The position numbers were made by a program, and so were the translations under genes. A model generated the notes under the pieces. It ran no database searches and was not told where the DNA came from. It saw only the letters and a list, made by a program, of their open reading frames with translations. Below, piece after piece: positions 1-8,339 of a stretch of 64,000 bases of DNA (position 1 is its first letter; each line of letters starts with the position of its first letter). Source of the DNA: Gemmatimonadota bacterium (lineage in GTDB: Bacteria > Gemmatimonadota > Gemmatimonadetes > Gemmatimonadales > Gemmatimonadaceae); assembly GCA_021324775.1 (NCBI GenBank), contig JAJPIM010000045.1:62001-126000 (forward strand), in the 5' to 3' direction.

Positions 1-196
1 AGGAGACGCGCTCGCGCAGCCGGCGGCCGGTAATGGTCTTCACGGGCCACGACAGAGAGTCACGCGATCTGCCCTTCGTGATTCACCCCTCGTGATGCAC
101 TGGTACCGGGAAGAAGGATCCCCGCCGCTCGGGCCGCTCCGCGCGGACGGGCGCATGGTGCCGCCACGCGGGTCGGCGAAGGCCGACGATCCGCAG

Positions 197-202
197 TAAA
201 TT
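197..202 (+). promoter_or_regulatory. candidate -10 element upstream of prs
   Basis: TAAATT lies 66 bases before the prs ATG in an otherwise GC-rich stretch. Similar TATATT or TAAATT hexamers precede several other housekeeping genes here (L25, L9, L31, cysteine desulfurase). No convincing -35 box is visible. The rest of 1-268 holds no gene I can support; 1-33 reads RRRARAAGGR-stop in frame 1 and could be the tail of an upstream gene, but it is too short to identify. Confidence 0.35.
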
Positions 203-268
203 GGCGAGGCTGAGGAGCCGCATCTGCTTCCTGCGACGGCGAGACCAGAACACCCGGGGCAACGACCT

Positions 269-1222
269 ATGGAATCGATCGCCATACCGAAGCAGGGGTT
301 CAAGTTGTTGGCGGGAACCGCCAACCGGCCCCTCGCCGAGGAGATCGCGAAATGGCTGGGCGTCGAGTTGTGCAAGCTGACGACCTCTCGTTTCGCGGAC
401 GGCGAGATTTTTGTCCGGATCGATGAGAACATTCGCGGCTCGGACCTGTTCATCGTACAGCCGACGAACGCTCCCGCCGACAACATCATCGAGTTGCTGC
501 TCCTGATCGACGCGGCCCGGCGGGCATCGGCGGCGCGGATCACCTGCGTGCTGCCGTACTACGGCTACTCCCGGCAGGACCGCAAGGATCAGCCGCGCGT
601 CGCGATCGGCGCGAAGCTGGTCGCCAATCTGATCGAGGTCGCGGGCGCCGATCGGGTGCTCGGCATCGATTTCCACCAGCACCAGTTGCAGGGATTCTTC
701 GATGTCCCGGTCGATCACCTCTACGCGGCGCCGGTGTTCGTGTCGCACTACCGGAAGAAGCAGCTCAAGGACCTCGTGATCATCGCCCCCGATGTCGGCG
801 CGGCCAAGATGGCGCGCGGGTTCGCGAAGCGGCTCGATGGATCCTTCGCGATCATCGACAAGCGGCGGCCGCGCGCCAATGTCGCGGAAGTCGTCAACGT
901 GGTCGGCGAGGTCGCCGGACGCGATTGTCTGATCGTGGATGACATGATCGACACCGCCGGGACCGTGACCGAGGCGGCCGGCGCGCTGAAACGGCTGGGC
1001 GCCCAGCAGATCTTCGTCTGCGCCACCCACGCGCTGCTGTCGGGGCCCGCGGCGGAGCGTCTCGCCAATGCTCCGATTGCGGAGGTCACGGTCACCGACA
1101 CCATCTCGATTCTCCCCGAGCATCGGTTCCCGCACCTGCGCGTGCTCTCGGTCGGCGAGCTGCTGTCCAAGGCGATCCGCTACACGCACAGCGAGCAGTC
1201 GGTCAGCTCGCTGTTCGAATAG
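269..1222 (+). CDS. prs: ribose-phosphate pyrophosphokinase
   Basis: Makes PRPP from ribose 5-phosphate and ATP, the shared precursor of purines, pyrimidines, NAD, histidine and tryptophan; cytosolic. The 317-residue product is full length for class I PRPP synthases. Visible signatures are SRFADGEI near residue 45, the PYYGYSRQDRK catalytic-flexible region near residue 95, DFHQHQ near 135, the DKRRP block near 197 and the PRPP-binding loop VDDMIDTAGT near 223-232. It opens a co-directional run with L25 and pth, an arrangement common in bacteria. The ATG at 269 gives the usual N-terminus; no strong ribosome-binding site precedes it. Confidence 0.97.
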   Translation: MESIAIPKQGFKLLAGTANRPLAEEIAKWLGVELCKLTTSRFADGEIFVRIDENIRGSDLFIVQPTNAPADNIIELLLLIDAARRASAARITCVLPYYGYSRQDRKDQPRVAIGAKLVANLIEVAGADRVLGIDFHQHQLQGFFDVPVDHLYAAPVFVSHYRKKQLKDLVIIAPDVGAAKMARGFAKRLDGSFAIIDKRRPRANVAEVVNVVGEVAGRDCLIVDDMIDTAGTVTEAAGALKRLGAQQIFVCATHALLSGPAAERLANAPIAEVTVTDTISILPEHRFPHLRVLSVGELLSKAIRYTHSEQSVSSLFE

Positions 1223-1310
1223 CGCCGGGCGAGCACGCGGAGGGCCCGGCCGTCAGCGCCCGGGCCGTCCTTGGGGTACAGCCCGGCTACTCGACGAGCG
1301 CCTGATCCGC

Positions 1311-1316
1311 TATATT
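1311..1316 (+). promoter_or_regulatory. candidate -10 element upstream of L25
   Basis: TATATT stands in the 173-base gap between prs and rplY, leaving a leader of about 75 bases before the ATG at 1396. The upstream region gives no clear -35 match (CTCGAC at 1290-1295 with a 15-base spacer is the nearest). This suggests rplY-pth-ychF can be transcribed separately from prs. Confidence 0.4.
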
Positions 1317-1395
1317 GAAGGGCTGTAGCGAGATTCCCGGCGCCGCCGCGCACGCTCGCGCTCCGGTGTCCCGATCCGAACATTGAGTCTTCACC

Positions 1396-2067
1396 ATGCC
1401 ATCAGCACAACTCGCCGCGACGACGCGGTCCACGACCGGTAAGGGCGCCGCCCGTACCATGCGCCGTTCAGGCCGCGTTCCTGGCATCGTCTACGGCCAT
1501 GCGCGGGCGCCACAGTCCCTGGCGCTGGACAAGCACGAACTGGACCGGCTCCTGGAACACATCTCGGCCGAGAACACCGTGGTGGAGCTGGTCGTGGACG
1601 GGAAGTCGTCCCGGACGCTGATCCGCGAGATCCAGCGCCACCCGTTCCGCCGGCAGATCCTGCATGTGGATTTCCAGGAGCTCGTCGCGGGCGAGAAGGT
1701 GACAGTTCGTATCCCGATCGTGCTCGTGGGGACGGCGGCGGGCGTCCGGGTCGATGGCGGCGTGCTCGATCAGACGCTGCGCGACCTCGAGATCGAGGTG
1801 GATCCAGCCAACATCCCGAACCACATCGATGTGGACATCAACGACGTGCTGATCGGGCAGTCGATCCACGTCCGGGACCTCGTCCTGCCGCCCGGCGTCG
1901 AGTCGCTCACCGACATGGACACGACGGTGTGCGTCTGCGCCGCACCACGCGCGGTGATCGAGACGGTCGTGGAGCCGGTGGCGGAAGCAGGCGCCGAGCC
2001 GGCGGCCGAGCCCGAGGTGATCCGCAAGGCCAAGACGGACGAGGAGACCGAGGAGGAGAGCAAGTAG
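1396..2067 (+). CDS. rplY: 50S ribosomal protein L25/general stress protein Ctc
   Basis: Binds 5S rRNA in the large subunit. The 223-residue product is the long Ctc/TL5 form: an N-terminal L25 beta-barrel (about residues 1-95, with RxxGxVPGIVYG and the LIREIQRHPFRR strand), then the TL5 C-terminal beta domain (about 100-185, GVRVDGGVLDQ and DLEIEVDPANIPNHIDVD). An acidic/Ala-rich tail (about 190-223) ends the protein and is typical of this subfamily. It sits between prs and pth, a common order. The ATG follows the candidate promoter at 1311. Confidence 0.96.
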   Translation: MPSAQLAATTRSTTGKGAARTMRRSGRVPGIVYGHARAPQSLALDKHELDRLLEHISAENTVVELVVDGKSSRTLIREIQRHPFRRQILHVDFQELVAGEKVTVRIPIVLVGTAAGVRVDGGVLDQTLRDLEIEVDPANIPNHIDVDINDVLIGQSIHVRDLVLPPGVESLTDMDTTVCVCAAPRAVIETVVEPVAEAGAEPAAEPEVIRKAKTDEETEEESK

Positions 2068-2133
2068 GCGCCGCGGCCCGCGGACGGCAGCGTATGCCCC
2101 CGCGGGCCCGTGCAGCGCTCGTCCGGACGTGTC

Positions 2134-2721
2134 GTGAAAGTCATCCTTGGACTCGGCAATCCCGGACGGGAATACGCGCTGACCCGGCACAATGTCGGGT
2201 GGTGGGTCCTGGACCATTTGGCCAGTGAATGGGATTTCAGCGCGTGGAAGCACGACGGTGATGCGCTCGTGGCTTCCGGTCTCGTCGGACCCGTCAAGAC
2301 GCGCCTCGTCAAGCCGCAGACCTACATGAACCTGAGCGGCGCGGCCCTCAGGCCCTACCTCCGGCGCCCATCGTGGGAGCCCGCGTCGGACTTGCTGGTC
2401 GTGGTCGACGATGTGGCGCTGCCCCTCGGCCGCTTCCGCATCCGCCCCTCCGGGAGCAGCGGCGGACACAATGGGCTCAAGAGCATCGAAGGCGTGCTAC
2501 AGTCGCGCGACTATCCGCGTCTGCGGATCGGGATCGAGCCGGCCGATGAGCGGCGCCGGAGCGGGTCACTCTCGGATTTCGTGCTCGGCACGTTCGGCGT
2601 GGAGGAACGGGCGTGCATCCTGGAGCGCCTGCCGATCCTGACCGATGCGATTGCGCTGGCTGTGCGGGAAGGGATCGGCGCCGCCATGAACGCCTTCAAC
2701 GCGCGCGACGAGCCGTGCTGA
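2134..2721 (+). CDS. pth: peptidyl-tRNA hydrolase
   Basis: Cleaves peptidyl-tRNA released from stalled ribosomes and recycles the tRNA. All family blocks are present: ILGLGNPG at the start, the catalytic histidine in RHNVGWW, KPQTYMNLSG, VVVDDVALPLG and SGGHNGLKS. I chose the GTG at 2134 because it places VKVILGLGNPG at the very N-terminus as in homologues; an in-frame GTG at 2110 would add eight residues. The product is 195 residues, normal for the family. The last codons overlap the start of ychF by seven bases, implying translational coupling. Confidence 0.95.
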   Translation: MKVILGLGNPGREYALTRHNVGWWVLDHLASEWDFSAWKHDGDALVASGLVGPVKTRLVKPQTYMNLSGAALRPYLRRPSWEPASDLLVVVDDVALPLGRFRIRPSGSSGGHNGLKSIEGVLQSRDYPRLRIGIEPADERRRSGSLSDFVLGTFGVEERACILERLPILTDAIALAVREGIGAAMNAFNARDEPC

Positions 2722-3815
2722 CACTCGGGATCGTCGGACTGCCCAACGTCGGCAAGTCCACGCTGTTCAACGCGCTCACGGCGGCGCACGCGGATGCCGC
2801 CAACTATCCGTTCTGCACGGTCGAGCCGAACGTCGGCATGGTGGAGGTGCCGGATGCGCGGCTGGCCCGGTTGGCGGCGATCGTGTCGCCCAAACGCGTC
2901 GTGCCGGCTGTCGTGCAGTTCGTCGACATCGCGGGTCTCGTCCGGGGCGCGGCGGAGGGCGAGGGGCTGGGCAACAAATTCCTGGCCAACATCCGCGAGA
3001 CCGACGCGATCGTGCACGTCATCCGGTGCTTCGAGGATCCGGACGTCACGCACGTCATGGGTGCCGTCGATCCGGTTCGCGATCGTGAGGTGATCGACCT
3101 GGAGCTGGCACTGTCCGACCTGGCGACCGTCGACAAGCGCCTCGATCGCGTGCGCCGGACCGCCCGAACGAACGACAAGGATGCGCTGGCTGAACTTCCA
3201 GCGCTGGAGGCCGCCCACGCGGCGCTCTCCGCCGGCCGCGCCATCCGCTCCGCGTCGTTCAGCGCAGCCTATCGTGCCGCGCTCGCACCGCTCTCCTTGC
3301 TAACGGCCAAGCCGGTGGTGTACGCCGCCAACGTCACCGAAGCCGAGCTGGCGGGTGCCGAGGGGCCGCATCTGCGCGCTCTGCGCGCCGCGCTCGCCGA
3401 GTCGGGCGAGGTTGCGGAGATCGTGCCCTTCTCAGCCAAAATCGAAGCGGAGCTCGCAGAGTTGCCACCCGCCGATCGCGCCGACTTTCTCGCGTCACTT
3501 GGACTTGAATCAGCGGGACTCGACCGGCTGATCCGGGCCGGCTACCACCTCCTCGGCCTCCAGACGTACTTCACCGCGGGCGAGCAGGAGGTGCGGGCGT
3601 GGACCGTGCACCGCGGAGACACCGCGCCGGTCGCGGCCGGCGTGATCCACACGGATTTCGAGCGCGGGTTCATCCGGGCGGAGACCGTCAGCCTGCCGGA
3701 TTTCGTGGCCAACGGCGGCTGGAAGGGCTCGCGTGAACGCGGGGTGGTGCGGTCGGAAGGCAAGGAGTACGTGGTGCACGATGGCGACGTCATGCTGTTC
3801 CGATTCAATGTGTGA
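2715..3815 (+). CDS. ychF: redox-regulated ATPase/GTPase YchF (Obg family)
   Basis: A conserved P-loop NTPase that associates with ribosomes and prefers ATP. The 366-residue length matches the family. G1 is GLPNVGKST, the G2 region reads NYPFCTVEPN, G3 is DIAGLVRGA, and the C-terminal TGS domain (from about residue 280, ending KEYVVHDGDVMLFRFNV) is complete. The GTG at 2715 overlaps the pth stop, and the next codon is CTG in a CTGA overlap, so 2718 is possible. The start at 2715 gives the usual short lead into GIVGLPNVGKS. Neighbouring pth is a frequent partner. Confidence 0.95.
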   Translation: MLTLGIVGLPNVGKSTLFNALTAAHADAANYPFCTVEPNVGMVEVPDARLARLAAIVSPKRVVPAVVQFVDIAGLVRGAAEGEGLGNKFLANIRETDAIVHVIRCFEDPDVTHVMGAVDPVRDREVIDLELALSDLATVDKRLDRVRRTARTNDKDALAELPALEAAHAALSAGRAIRSASFSAAYRAALAPLSLLTAKPVVYAANVTEAELAGAEGPHLRALRAALAESGEVAEIVPFSAKIEAELAELPPADRADFLASLGLESAGLDRLIRAGYHLLGLQTYFTAGEQEVRAWTVHRGDTAPVAAGVIHTDFERGFIRAETVSLPDFVANGGWKGSRERGVVRSEGKEYVVHDGDVMLFRFNV

Positions 3816-3860
3816 CGCGTCGCAAGCCGGCGGCGGGTGACCGGGGACGCTGCGGGCGCG

Positions 3861-3889
3861 TTGCCGGGGGGATCGGGGGCCGTTAGCTT
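3861..3889 (+). promoter_or_regulatory. candidate promoter upstream of the S6 gene
   Basis: TTGCCG (3861-3866) and TAGCTT (3884-3889) are separated by 17 bases in the 155-base gap between ychF and rpsF. The match to the sigma-70 consensus is partial (4/6 and 3/6), so this is tentative. The remaining leader (3890-3970) may carry the S6:S18 autoregulatory structure known from other bacteria, but I could not fold it convincingly. Confidence 0.3.
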
Positions 3890-3970
3890 CACAGCGGGAC
3901 AACTGACACAAACCCTCCTTCGCGGACGGCAACTCGCGGGGGCGGCTCAGACCACAGGGGAGGATTGCCA

Positions 3971-4345
3971 ATGCCACGTCCGTATGAGGTGGTGTACATC
4001 TTCGACTCGACGCTCGAGGATGCCGCCATCGCCGACAAGCTGACCCGCTTCCATGCCTTGCTGGGTGGCGGGGGCGCCGCGCCCGCCGACCTGAAGGTCG
4101 ATCTCTGGGGCCGCCGCCAGCTCGCCTACACGATCGGCCCTCGCGACACCGGCTATTACGTCGTCGCGCGCTTCTCGGTCGAACCCCCGGTCCTCCCGGA
4201 GTTCGAGCGCGCGCTCAAGCTCGATGACGGCGTCGTCCGGTATCTGATCGCGCTGCACGAGCACGAGGTCGGGGCACCGCCGATGTCCGAGGAGGATCTC
4301 GTGGCGACTCGCCGGCGGGACGACGATGACGACGATGAGGAATAG
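3971..4345 (+). CDS. rpsF: 30S ribosomal protein S6
   Basis: Small-subunit protein that binds as a heterodimer with S18. The 124-residue product starts PRPYEVVYIFD, the classic S6 first strand, includes the WGRRQLAYTI and GYYVVARFSV strands, and ends in an acidic run (RRDDDDDDEE). A strong Shine-Dalgarno (AGGGGAGG, about 3956-3963) selects the ATG at 3971; a TTG at 3965 is in frame but too close to that site. rpsR follows after three bases. Confidence 0.97.
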   Translation: MPRPYEVVYIFDSTLEDAAIADKLTRFHALLGGGGAAPADLKVDLWGRRQLAYTIGPRDTGYYVVARFSVEPPVLPEFERALKLDDGVVRYLIALHEHEVGAPPMSEEDLVATRRRDDDDDDEE

Positions 4346-4348
4346 CTG

Positions 4349-4570
4349 ATGCGCCGCCCACAGAAGTCGTGCCCGTTCTGCGAAATGCGCGTCCGGTTCA
4401 TCGACTACAAGGATGACCGCACGCTGGGCCGATTCATCACCGATCACGGCAAGATCCTGCCCAGCCGTCTGAGCGGCACCTGCGCGCGTCACCAGCGCCA
4501 GCTCGCCAACGCGATCAAGCGGGCTCGCTATCTCGCGCTGATTCCTTACGTCAAGGGACACACCGCCTAG
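4349..4570 (+). CDS. rpsR: 30S ribosomal protein S18
   Basis: Partner of S6 on the 30S platform. The 73-residue product has the family core [19 protein letters not shown] and the [14 protein letters not shown] helix ending in LALIPYV. The N-terminus carries a CPFC pair, and a third cysteine lies in GTCARH, so this is probably a zinc-binding (C+) S18 paralogue form. The start is three bases after the rpsF stop, as expected for coupled S6-S18 expression. Confidence 0.97.
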   Translation: MRRPQKSCPFCEMRVRFIDYKDDRTLGRFITDHGKILPSRLSGTCARHQRQLANAIKRARYLALIPYVKGHTA

Positions 4571-4592
4571 CAGCGCCGGCAGGAACGCATCG

Positions 4593-5633
4593 ATGGCGGC
4601 CGACGCCGCGCGGCCTGGCCGCTGGGGACTGCTGCTGATGGCGCTGGCAGCGTTTCTCCTCGTGCCCGCGACACCGCTGGTCCAGTCGGTCGCGCCCCTG
4701 CGCGACACGTCGTGGATGGTGGTGGTCACGCTCGCGATCTGCATGGTGGTCGGCTGGGGCGGCGGCGGGCGCGGGTGGCTGGCGGTGCTCTGGGTCCTCC
4801 TCGCCGCGGCGGTGCTGGCGAGCACACCTATTGTCCATCCGGCGTACGCGAGTCTCGAGCGGGGATGGGCGGTGCTCCTCGCGGGCGCGTTCGGGCTCGT
4901 CTGCGAGACGAGTCCCTCCGCGACACCGTTTTTCACGCGCGCGCTGACGGCACTCGCCATGTCGGTGTCGATCGCGGGGATGCTGGCCGCCGTCACGCCG
5001 GGCGGACTCCGGACCAGCGCCGGTGCCGCTCGCTCCGACGCCGAAGGACGGCCCAACGCAGCGCTGGTGTGGATGCGCGAGAGCGAGCTGTCGCCGGAAT
5101 GGCAGCGGTGGCGCGCGAAGGGTGCCGGCACATCGCTGGATGACGCAGTACAGACCGCCGACAGTGTTGTGGCCTCGCTGCCGGTCGATGCAGTGCCTTA
5201 TTTCCCCGCCCTCCTCGGGCTCGAATCGCTGGCCGCGCTCGCGCTGTGCTGGGGCTTGTACCACCGGATCAGCCGCACGCGTCTCGGCGAGCAACTCGCT
5301 GCCTTACGCGATTTCAGCTTCAGCGACCACCTGGTATGGGGACTCATCGCGGGGATCATACTGGCCATTCTTCCGGTCCCCGCGGCGTGGCGCGGCACAG
5401 GTATGAACCTGTTGCTGTTCTTTGGCACACTCTACGTGGTCCGCGGATTGGGTGTACTGGCCTGGTATCTCGAAGCGGCCGGCGCCGGCGCGCTCATGAT
5501 CACGGCGCTGGCCATCGCGGCCGCGATATTGTCGGCCCCGGCCGTACTGGGGCTGGGGCTGGTCGGGCTGGGCGATACGTGGATGGATTGGCGCCATCGC
5601 CCCGGGGGCGCGACGCCCGGCCCAACAACGTAA
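4593..5633 (+). CDS. DUF2232 (YybS-like) multi-pass membrane protein
   Basis: A 346-residue integral membrane protein with about eight hydrophobic segments (for example near 12-30, 45-75, 90-108, 120-140, 208-225, 250-268, 275-300, 305-330). The C-terminal half resembles the DUF2232/YybS family, including an FSFSDHLVWG-like segment followed by hydrophobic helices with LFFGTLYVVRGL. DUF2232 genes commonly sit between the S18 and L9 genes, exactly the position here. The biochemical role of the family is not established. The stop codon overlaps the TAAATT proposed as the L9 -10 element. Confidence 0.8.
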   Translation: MAADAARPGRWGLLLMALAAFLLVPATPLVQSVAPLRDTSWMVVVTLAICMVVGWGGGGRGWLAVLWVLLAAAVLASTPIVHPAYASLERGWAVLLAGAFGLVCETSPSATPFFTRALTALAMSVSIAGMLAAVTPGGLRTSAGAARSDAEGRPNAALVWMRESELSPEWQRWRAKGAGTSLDDAVQTADSVVASLPVDAVPYFPALLGLESLAALALCWGLYHRISRTRLGEQLAALRDFSFSDHLVWGLIAGIILAILPVPAAWRGTGMNLLLFFGTLYVVRGLGVLAWYLEAAGAGALMITALAIAAAILSAPAVLGLGLVGLGDTWMDWRHRPGGATPGPTT

Positions 5634-5636
5634 ATT
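5631..5636 (+). promoter_or_regulatory. candidate -10 element upstream of L9
   Basis: TAAATT overlaps the stop codon of the DUF2232 gene and lies about 90 bases before the L9 ATG. It is the same hexamer as the one proposed upstream of prs. No clear -35 box is visible, because the upstream bases are the GC-rich end of the preceding gene. Confidence 0.3.
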
Positions 5637-5723
5637 GACTGTGAGACGGGAACCGCATCGGTCCCGGCCAGCCGCGGGATGCCAGCGTCGGCCCGCGAAC
5701 ACGTCCATGTGGAGCAGAGCATA

Positions 5724-6167
5724 ATGGAAGTCATTCTCCGTGCGGCAGTCGATAACCTCGGACATCCGGGGGACATCGTGACCGTGGCGCCGGGTTACGG
5801 GCGCAACTACCTCGTCCCGCGTGGTCTTGCCTATGCGGCGACACCGGGCAACAAGAAGCGGATCCAGCAGGAGCGGCAGCGCCTCGAGGCGGCCGAAGCC
5901 GCGCGACGCACCACCGCGGAAGGACTCGCCGGCCGGCTCGAACAGGTGTCGCTGACGTTCTCGGCGCGGGTCGGCGATGAGGGCAAGCTGTTCGGATCGG
6001 TCACTTCGACCGACATCGCCCACCAGCTCGCGGAACAGGGCTTCACGATCGAGAAACGGCAGGTGGATCTGCACGAGCCCATCCGCACGCTGGGCGTCTA
6101 CCGCGTCCCGATCCGCCTTCACGCCGACGTCAAACCCGAAATCAAGGTCTGGGTCATCAAGGCCTAG
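5724..6167 (+). CDS. rplI: 50S ribosomal protein L9
   Basis: Large-subunit protein with two globular domains joined by a long helix. The N-domain shows EVILRAAVDNLGHPGDIVTVAPGYGRNYL, with GYGRNYLVPRGLA matching the family signature. The connecting helix is the Lys/Arg/Glu-rich stretch about 45-75, and the C-domain follows (KLFGSVTSTDIA). GGAG at 5711-5714 selects the ATG at 5724, giving 147 residues. The stop TAG touches an in-frame GTG for the next gene. Confidence 0.97.
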   Translation: MEVILRAAVDNLGHPGDIVTVAPGYGRNYLVPRGLAYAATPGNKKRIQQERQRLEAAEAARRTTAEGLAGRLEQVSLTFSARVGDEGKLFGSVTSTDIAHQLAEQGFTIEKRQVDLHEPIRTLGVYRVPIRLHADVKPEIKVWVIKA

Positions 6168-6226
6168 TGGCGAGTCAGTCCGGCAACGCCGGATTCGACC
6201 CGTCGCCTGACCTGGACCGGAGCCGC

Positions 6227-6604
6227 ATGCCCCAACGTTCCCCGACAACCGATGTCGTGGCGGCTGTCCAGCGCGCCGCCGCGCTCTGTGTAGATCGAAA
6301 GGCGAATGACGTTCTGCTGTTGAATCTGAAACCGCTGACGGACATGACCGACTACTTCGTCATCGCCAGTGGCACCTCCGACACCCATGTCCGTGGGTTG
6401 GCGGAGCACGTCGTAGCAGAGCTGAAGAAGGACGGTGTTGCCGTGTACCACGTCGAGGGCCTCGCGCAGGGGCGCTGGGTGCTGCTCGACTATGTCGATT
6501 TCGTGGTCCACATCTTCCACCCGGCGCTGCGTGCGTTCTATCAGCTCGAACGACTGTGGGGCGATGCCGAGGTCATGCCGGTTGACGCCGCGGTGGTTGG
6601 ATAG
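6227..6604 (+). CDS. rsfS: ribosomal silencing factor RsfS
   Basis: Binds L14 and blocks subunit joining when nutrients are scarce. The family core is clear: a helix with KANDVLLLNLKPLTDMTDYFVIASGTSDTHVRGLAEHV (split over residues about 20-60), then VEGLAQGRWVLLDYVDFVVHIFHPALRAFYQLERLWGDA. I prefer the ATG at 6227 with GGAG just upstream (125 residues); a GTG at 6167 overlapping the L9 stop would add 20 residues without family similarity. Confidence 0.93.
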   Translation: MPQRSPTTDVVAAVQRAAALCVDRKANDVLLLNLKPLTDMTDYFVIASGTSDTHVRGLAEHVVAELKKDGVAVYHVEGLAQGRWVLLDYVDFVVHIFHPALRAFYQLERLWGDAEVMPVDAAVVG

Positions 6605-6790
6605 CACGACACCGCCGGCACGATGCCGGGCGACGACCGGTTGCGGGCACCCGGGCGCCCGCGACATGGGCAGTGTGCGCGATGGGGCGCGCCGAACGAT
6701 GATCGCGAAGCGGATCCGGCGCTCCAGCCCCCATGGGGAAATGCACCGGACATGGCGCTCCACGCCGGTGGGGCGACATGATAGATTGCC

Positions 6791-8338
6791 GTGGTGCGAA
6801 CACCTCTGAGAGCGGCGGTGGTGCTTGCGCTCGTGGCGTGCGGCGGCAGCGACGAGCGCGCGCCCGCGCCCGCCCCGCACTCGGTGCCGCCGGCCAGGCC
6901 GGCCGCACCCGCGGGACCCGAAGCGATCGTCTTGCGCGTTCCGCGGAACGGCGGAGTCGCACGTGTGTTCGACATGCAGCGCCTCGATTCAGCGGTCTGG
7001 ACCTCGGACGTCAAAGCCCCTGCAATCGCCCGGTTCCTCGCGTTCGACGAAGACGCGGGAACAGCGGTCGTGGTCGATACGCGCGGGGCACCACGCCGGA
7101 TCGAGTTCCGCACCGGCAACGTCACGCCGCCGCCCACGGTCAAGCTCACTGCTCTGCGCTCGGCCGATGGCGCAGCAGTGTACGGCGTCTCGGCCGCGGG
7201 GCTCGTCACGCGGCTGACGCCGACGGATGCGGCACCGTGGACGCTCCGTATGCCGGAGGCGGCCCGCGACGTGGCACCGCAGCCCGACGGCAGTCTGCTC
7301 GTCGTCGCGGAGGGCCCGACGGCGACGAAACTCTGGCGCGTGCATCCGCCAGCCGCCACTCTGCTCGACAGCGCCGTGCTGCCCCGTGCGGAGCATCTGG
7401 TGCATGCGACCGTCGGCGATCGCGCGTACTTCGCGTCCGACTCCGATCTGCAGACGGTGCGCACGCGCGATCTCCAGCTCGTCCGCTTGCGTCATTTTTC
7501 ACGGCGGGTCCGGGCTGTTGCGCCAACGCCGAGTGGAGACCGTGTGTTCGTCGCGCTGGACTCGGCGGCCACGCTGCGCGTCGTCGACCGGTACAACGAC
7601 AACGACGACGCGTCCGTGACCCTGCCAGGGCCAGCCGCCGATCTGCGGATGGACCCGCTCGGCCGCGTACTGCTGGTGCGTCCGGTGCACGGAGCGGATA
7701 CGGCGTGGGTGGTCGCTGTCGGGACGGGCCGCGTGATCGGGCCGGTGCGGACCGTGTGGACTGCCGACTTGCCGTTCGTGACCGCCGATGGCTCGCTCGT
7801 GGTCTCGATGGGCGCGGACGCCCAGTTGCTCGACATCCAGTCGCTGCATCTCCAACGGGCGGTGCCCGGCGGGGGCCGCGACTACTGGATCCCGCTCCGA
7901 TGGAATGGCTTCCGGCCTCGCGCCCCGGGCCTGGACCAGCCAGTGACCTTCCCTGGTGCCGCTCCGGCCGACAGCGGGGACTCGATTCTGGCGGCGATCC
8001 GCCGCAGCCAGGCCGATAGCGCGGCTCATGCCCCGGTCACCGCGGCGACGCCTCCGGTCGCCCGCCCGGTCGTCGACAGCGCCCAGGGTCGCATCGCGAC
8101 CGCCGCCCCCACGGGTTACACGGTCCAATTCGCCGCGCTTCTCGACCGGGATTCCGCACAGGCCCGGGCGGCACGTATTACCGTCGACGGCCATTCAGCG
8201 CATGTTGTGGCGGCGCCGCGTGGCGCCGCGACGGTGTACCTCGTCGTGCTCGGCCCCTTCAACAGCCGGGCAGACGCGGAGGCCGCGGGTCACGCATCCA
8301 AGCAGGCCAACCCGTGGATCTACGCCGGAGCACCGTGA
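6791..8338 (+). CDS. probable lipoprotein with beta-propeller-like body and C-terminal SPOR domain
   Basis: A 515-residue envelope protein. The N-terminus has a short charged start, a hydrophobic stretch and a lipobox-like LALVAC, followed by a Pro/Ala-rich linker, so lipidation is likely. Residues about 45-390 are beta-rich with repeated segments of a kind seen in WD/propeller proteins. The last 75 residues (from about 442: YTVQFAALLDRDSAQARA, ending VYLVVLGPFNSRADAEAAG) match the SPOR fold, which binds denuded septal peptidoglycan. The next gene begins two bases after the stop and also ends in a SPOR-like segment. Function is unassigned; a role at the division site is inference. The start is GTG at 6791 or 6794. 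Confidence 0.65.
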   Translation: MVRTPLRAAVVLALVACGGSDERAPAPAPHSVPPARPAAPAGPEAIVLRVPRNGGVARVFDMQRLDSAVWTSDVKAPAIARFLAFDEDAGTAVVVDTRGAPRRIEFRTGNVTPPPTVKLTALRSADGAAVYGVSAAGLVTRLTPTDAAPWTLRMPEAARDVAPQPDGSLLVVAEGPTATKLWRVHPPAATLLDSAVLPRAEHLVHATVGDRAYFASDSDLQTVRTRDLQLVRLRHFSRRVRAVAPTPSGDRVFVALDSAATLRVVDRYNDNDDASVTLPGPAADLRMDPLGRVLLVRPVHGADTAWVVAVGTGRVIGPVRTVWTADLPFVTADGSLVVSMGADAQLLDIQSLHLQRAVPGGGRDYWIPLRWNGFRPRAPGLDQPVTFPGAAPADSGDSILAAIRRSQADSAAHAPVTAATPPVARPVVDSAQGRIATAAPTGYTVQFAALLDRDSAQARAARITVDGHSAHVVAAPRGAATVYLVVLGPFNSRADAEAAGHASKQANPWIYAGAP

Positions 8339-8339
8339 C

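Noticed and set aside
95-199. A 34-residue open frame before prs
   Set aside because: No family, no ribosome-binding site, overlaps the candidate -10; more likely untranslated leader.
3816-3970. S6:S18 autoregulatory leader structure
   Set aside because: The leader is the right place for it, but I could not identify the expected fold or CCG motif reliably.
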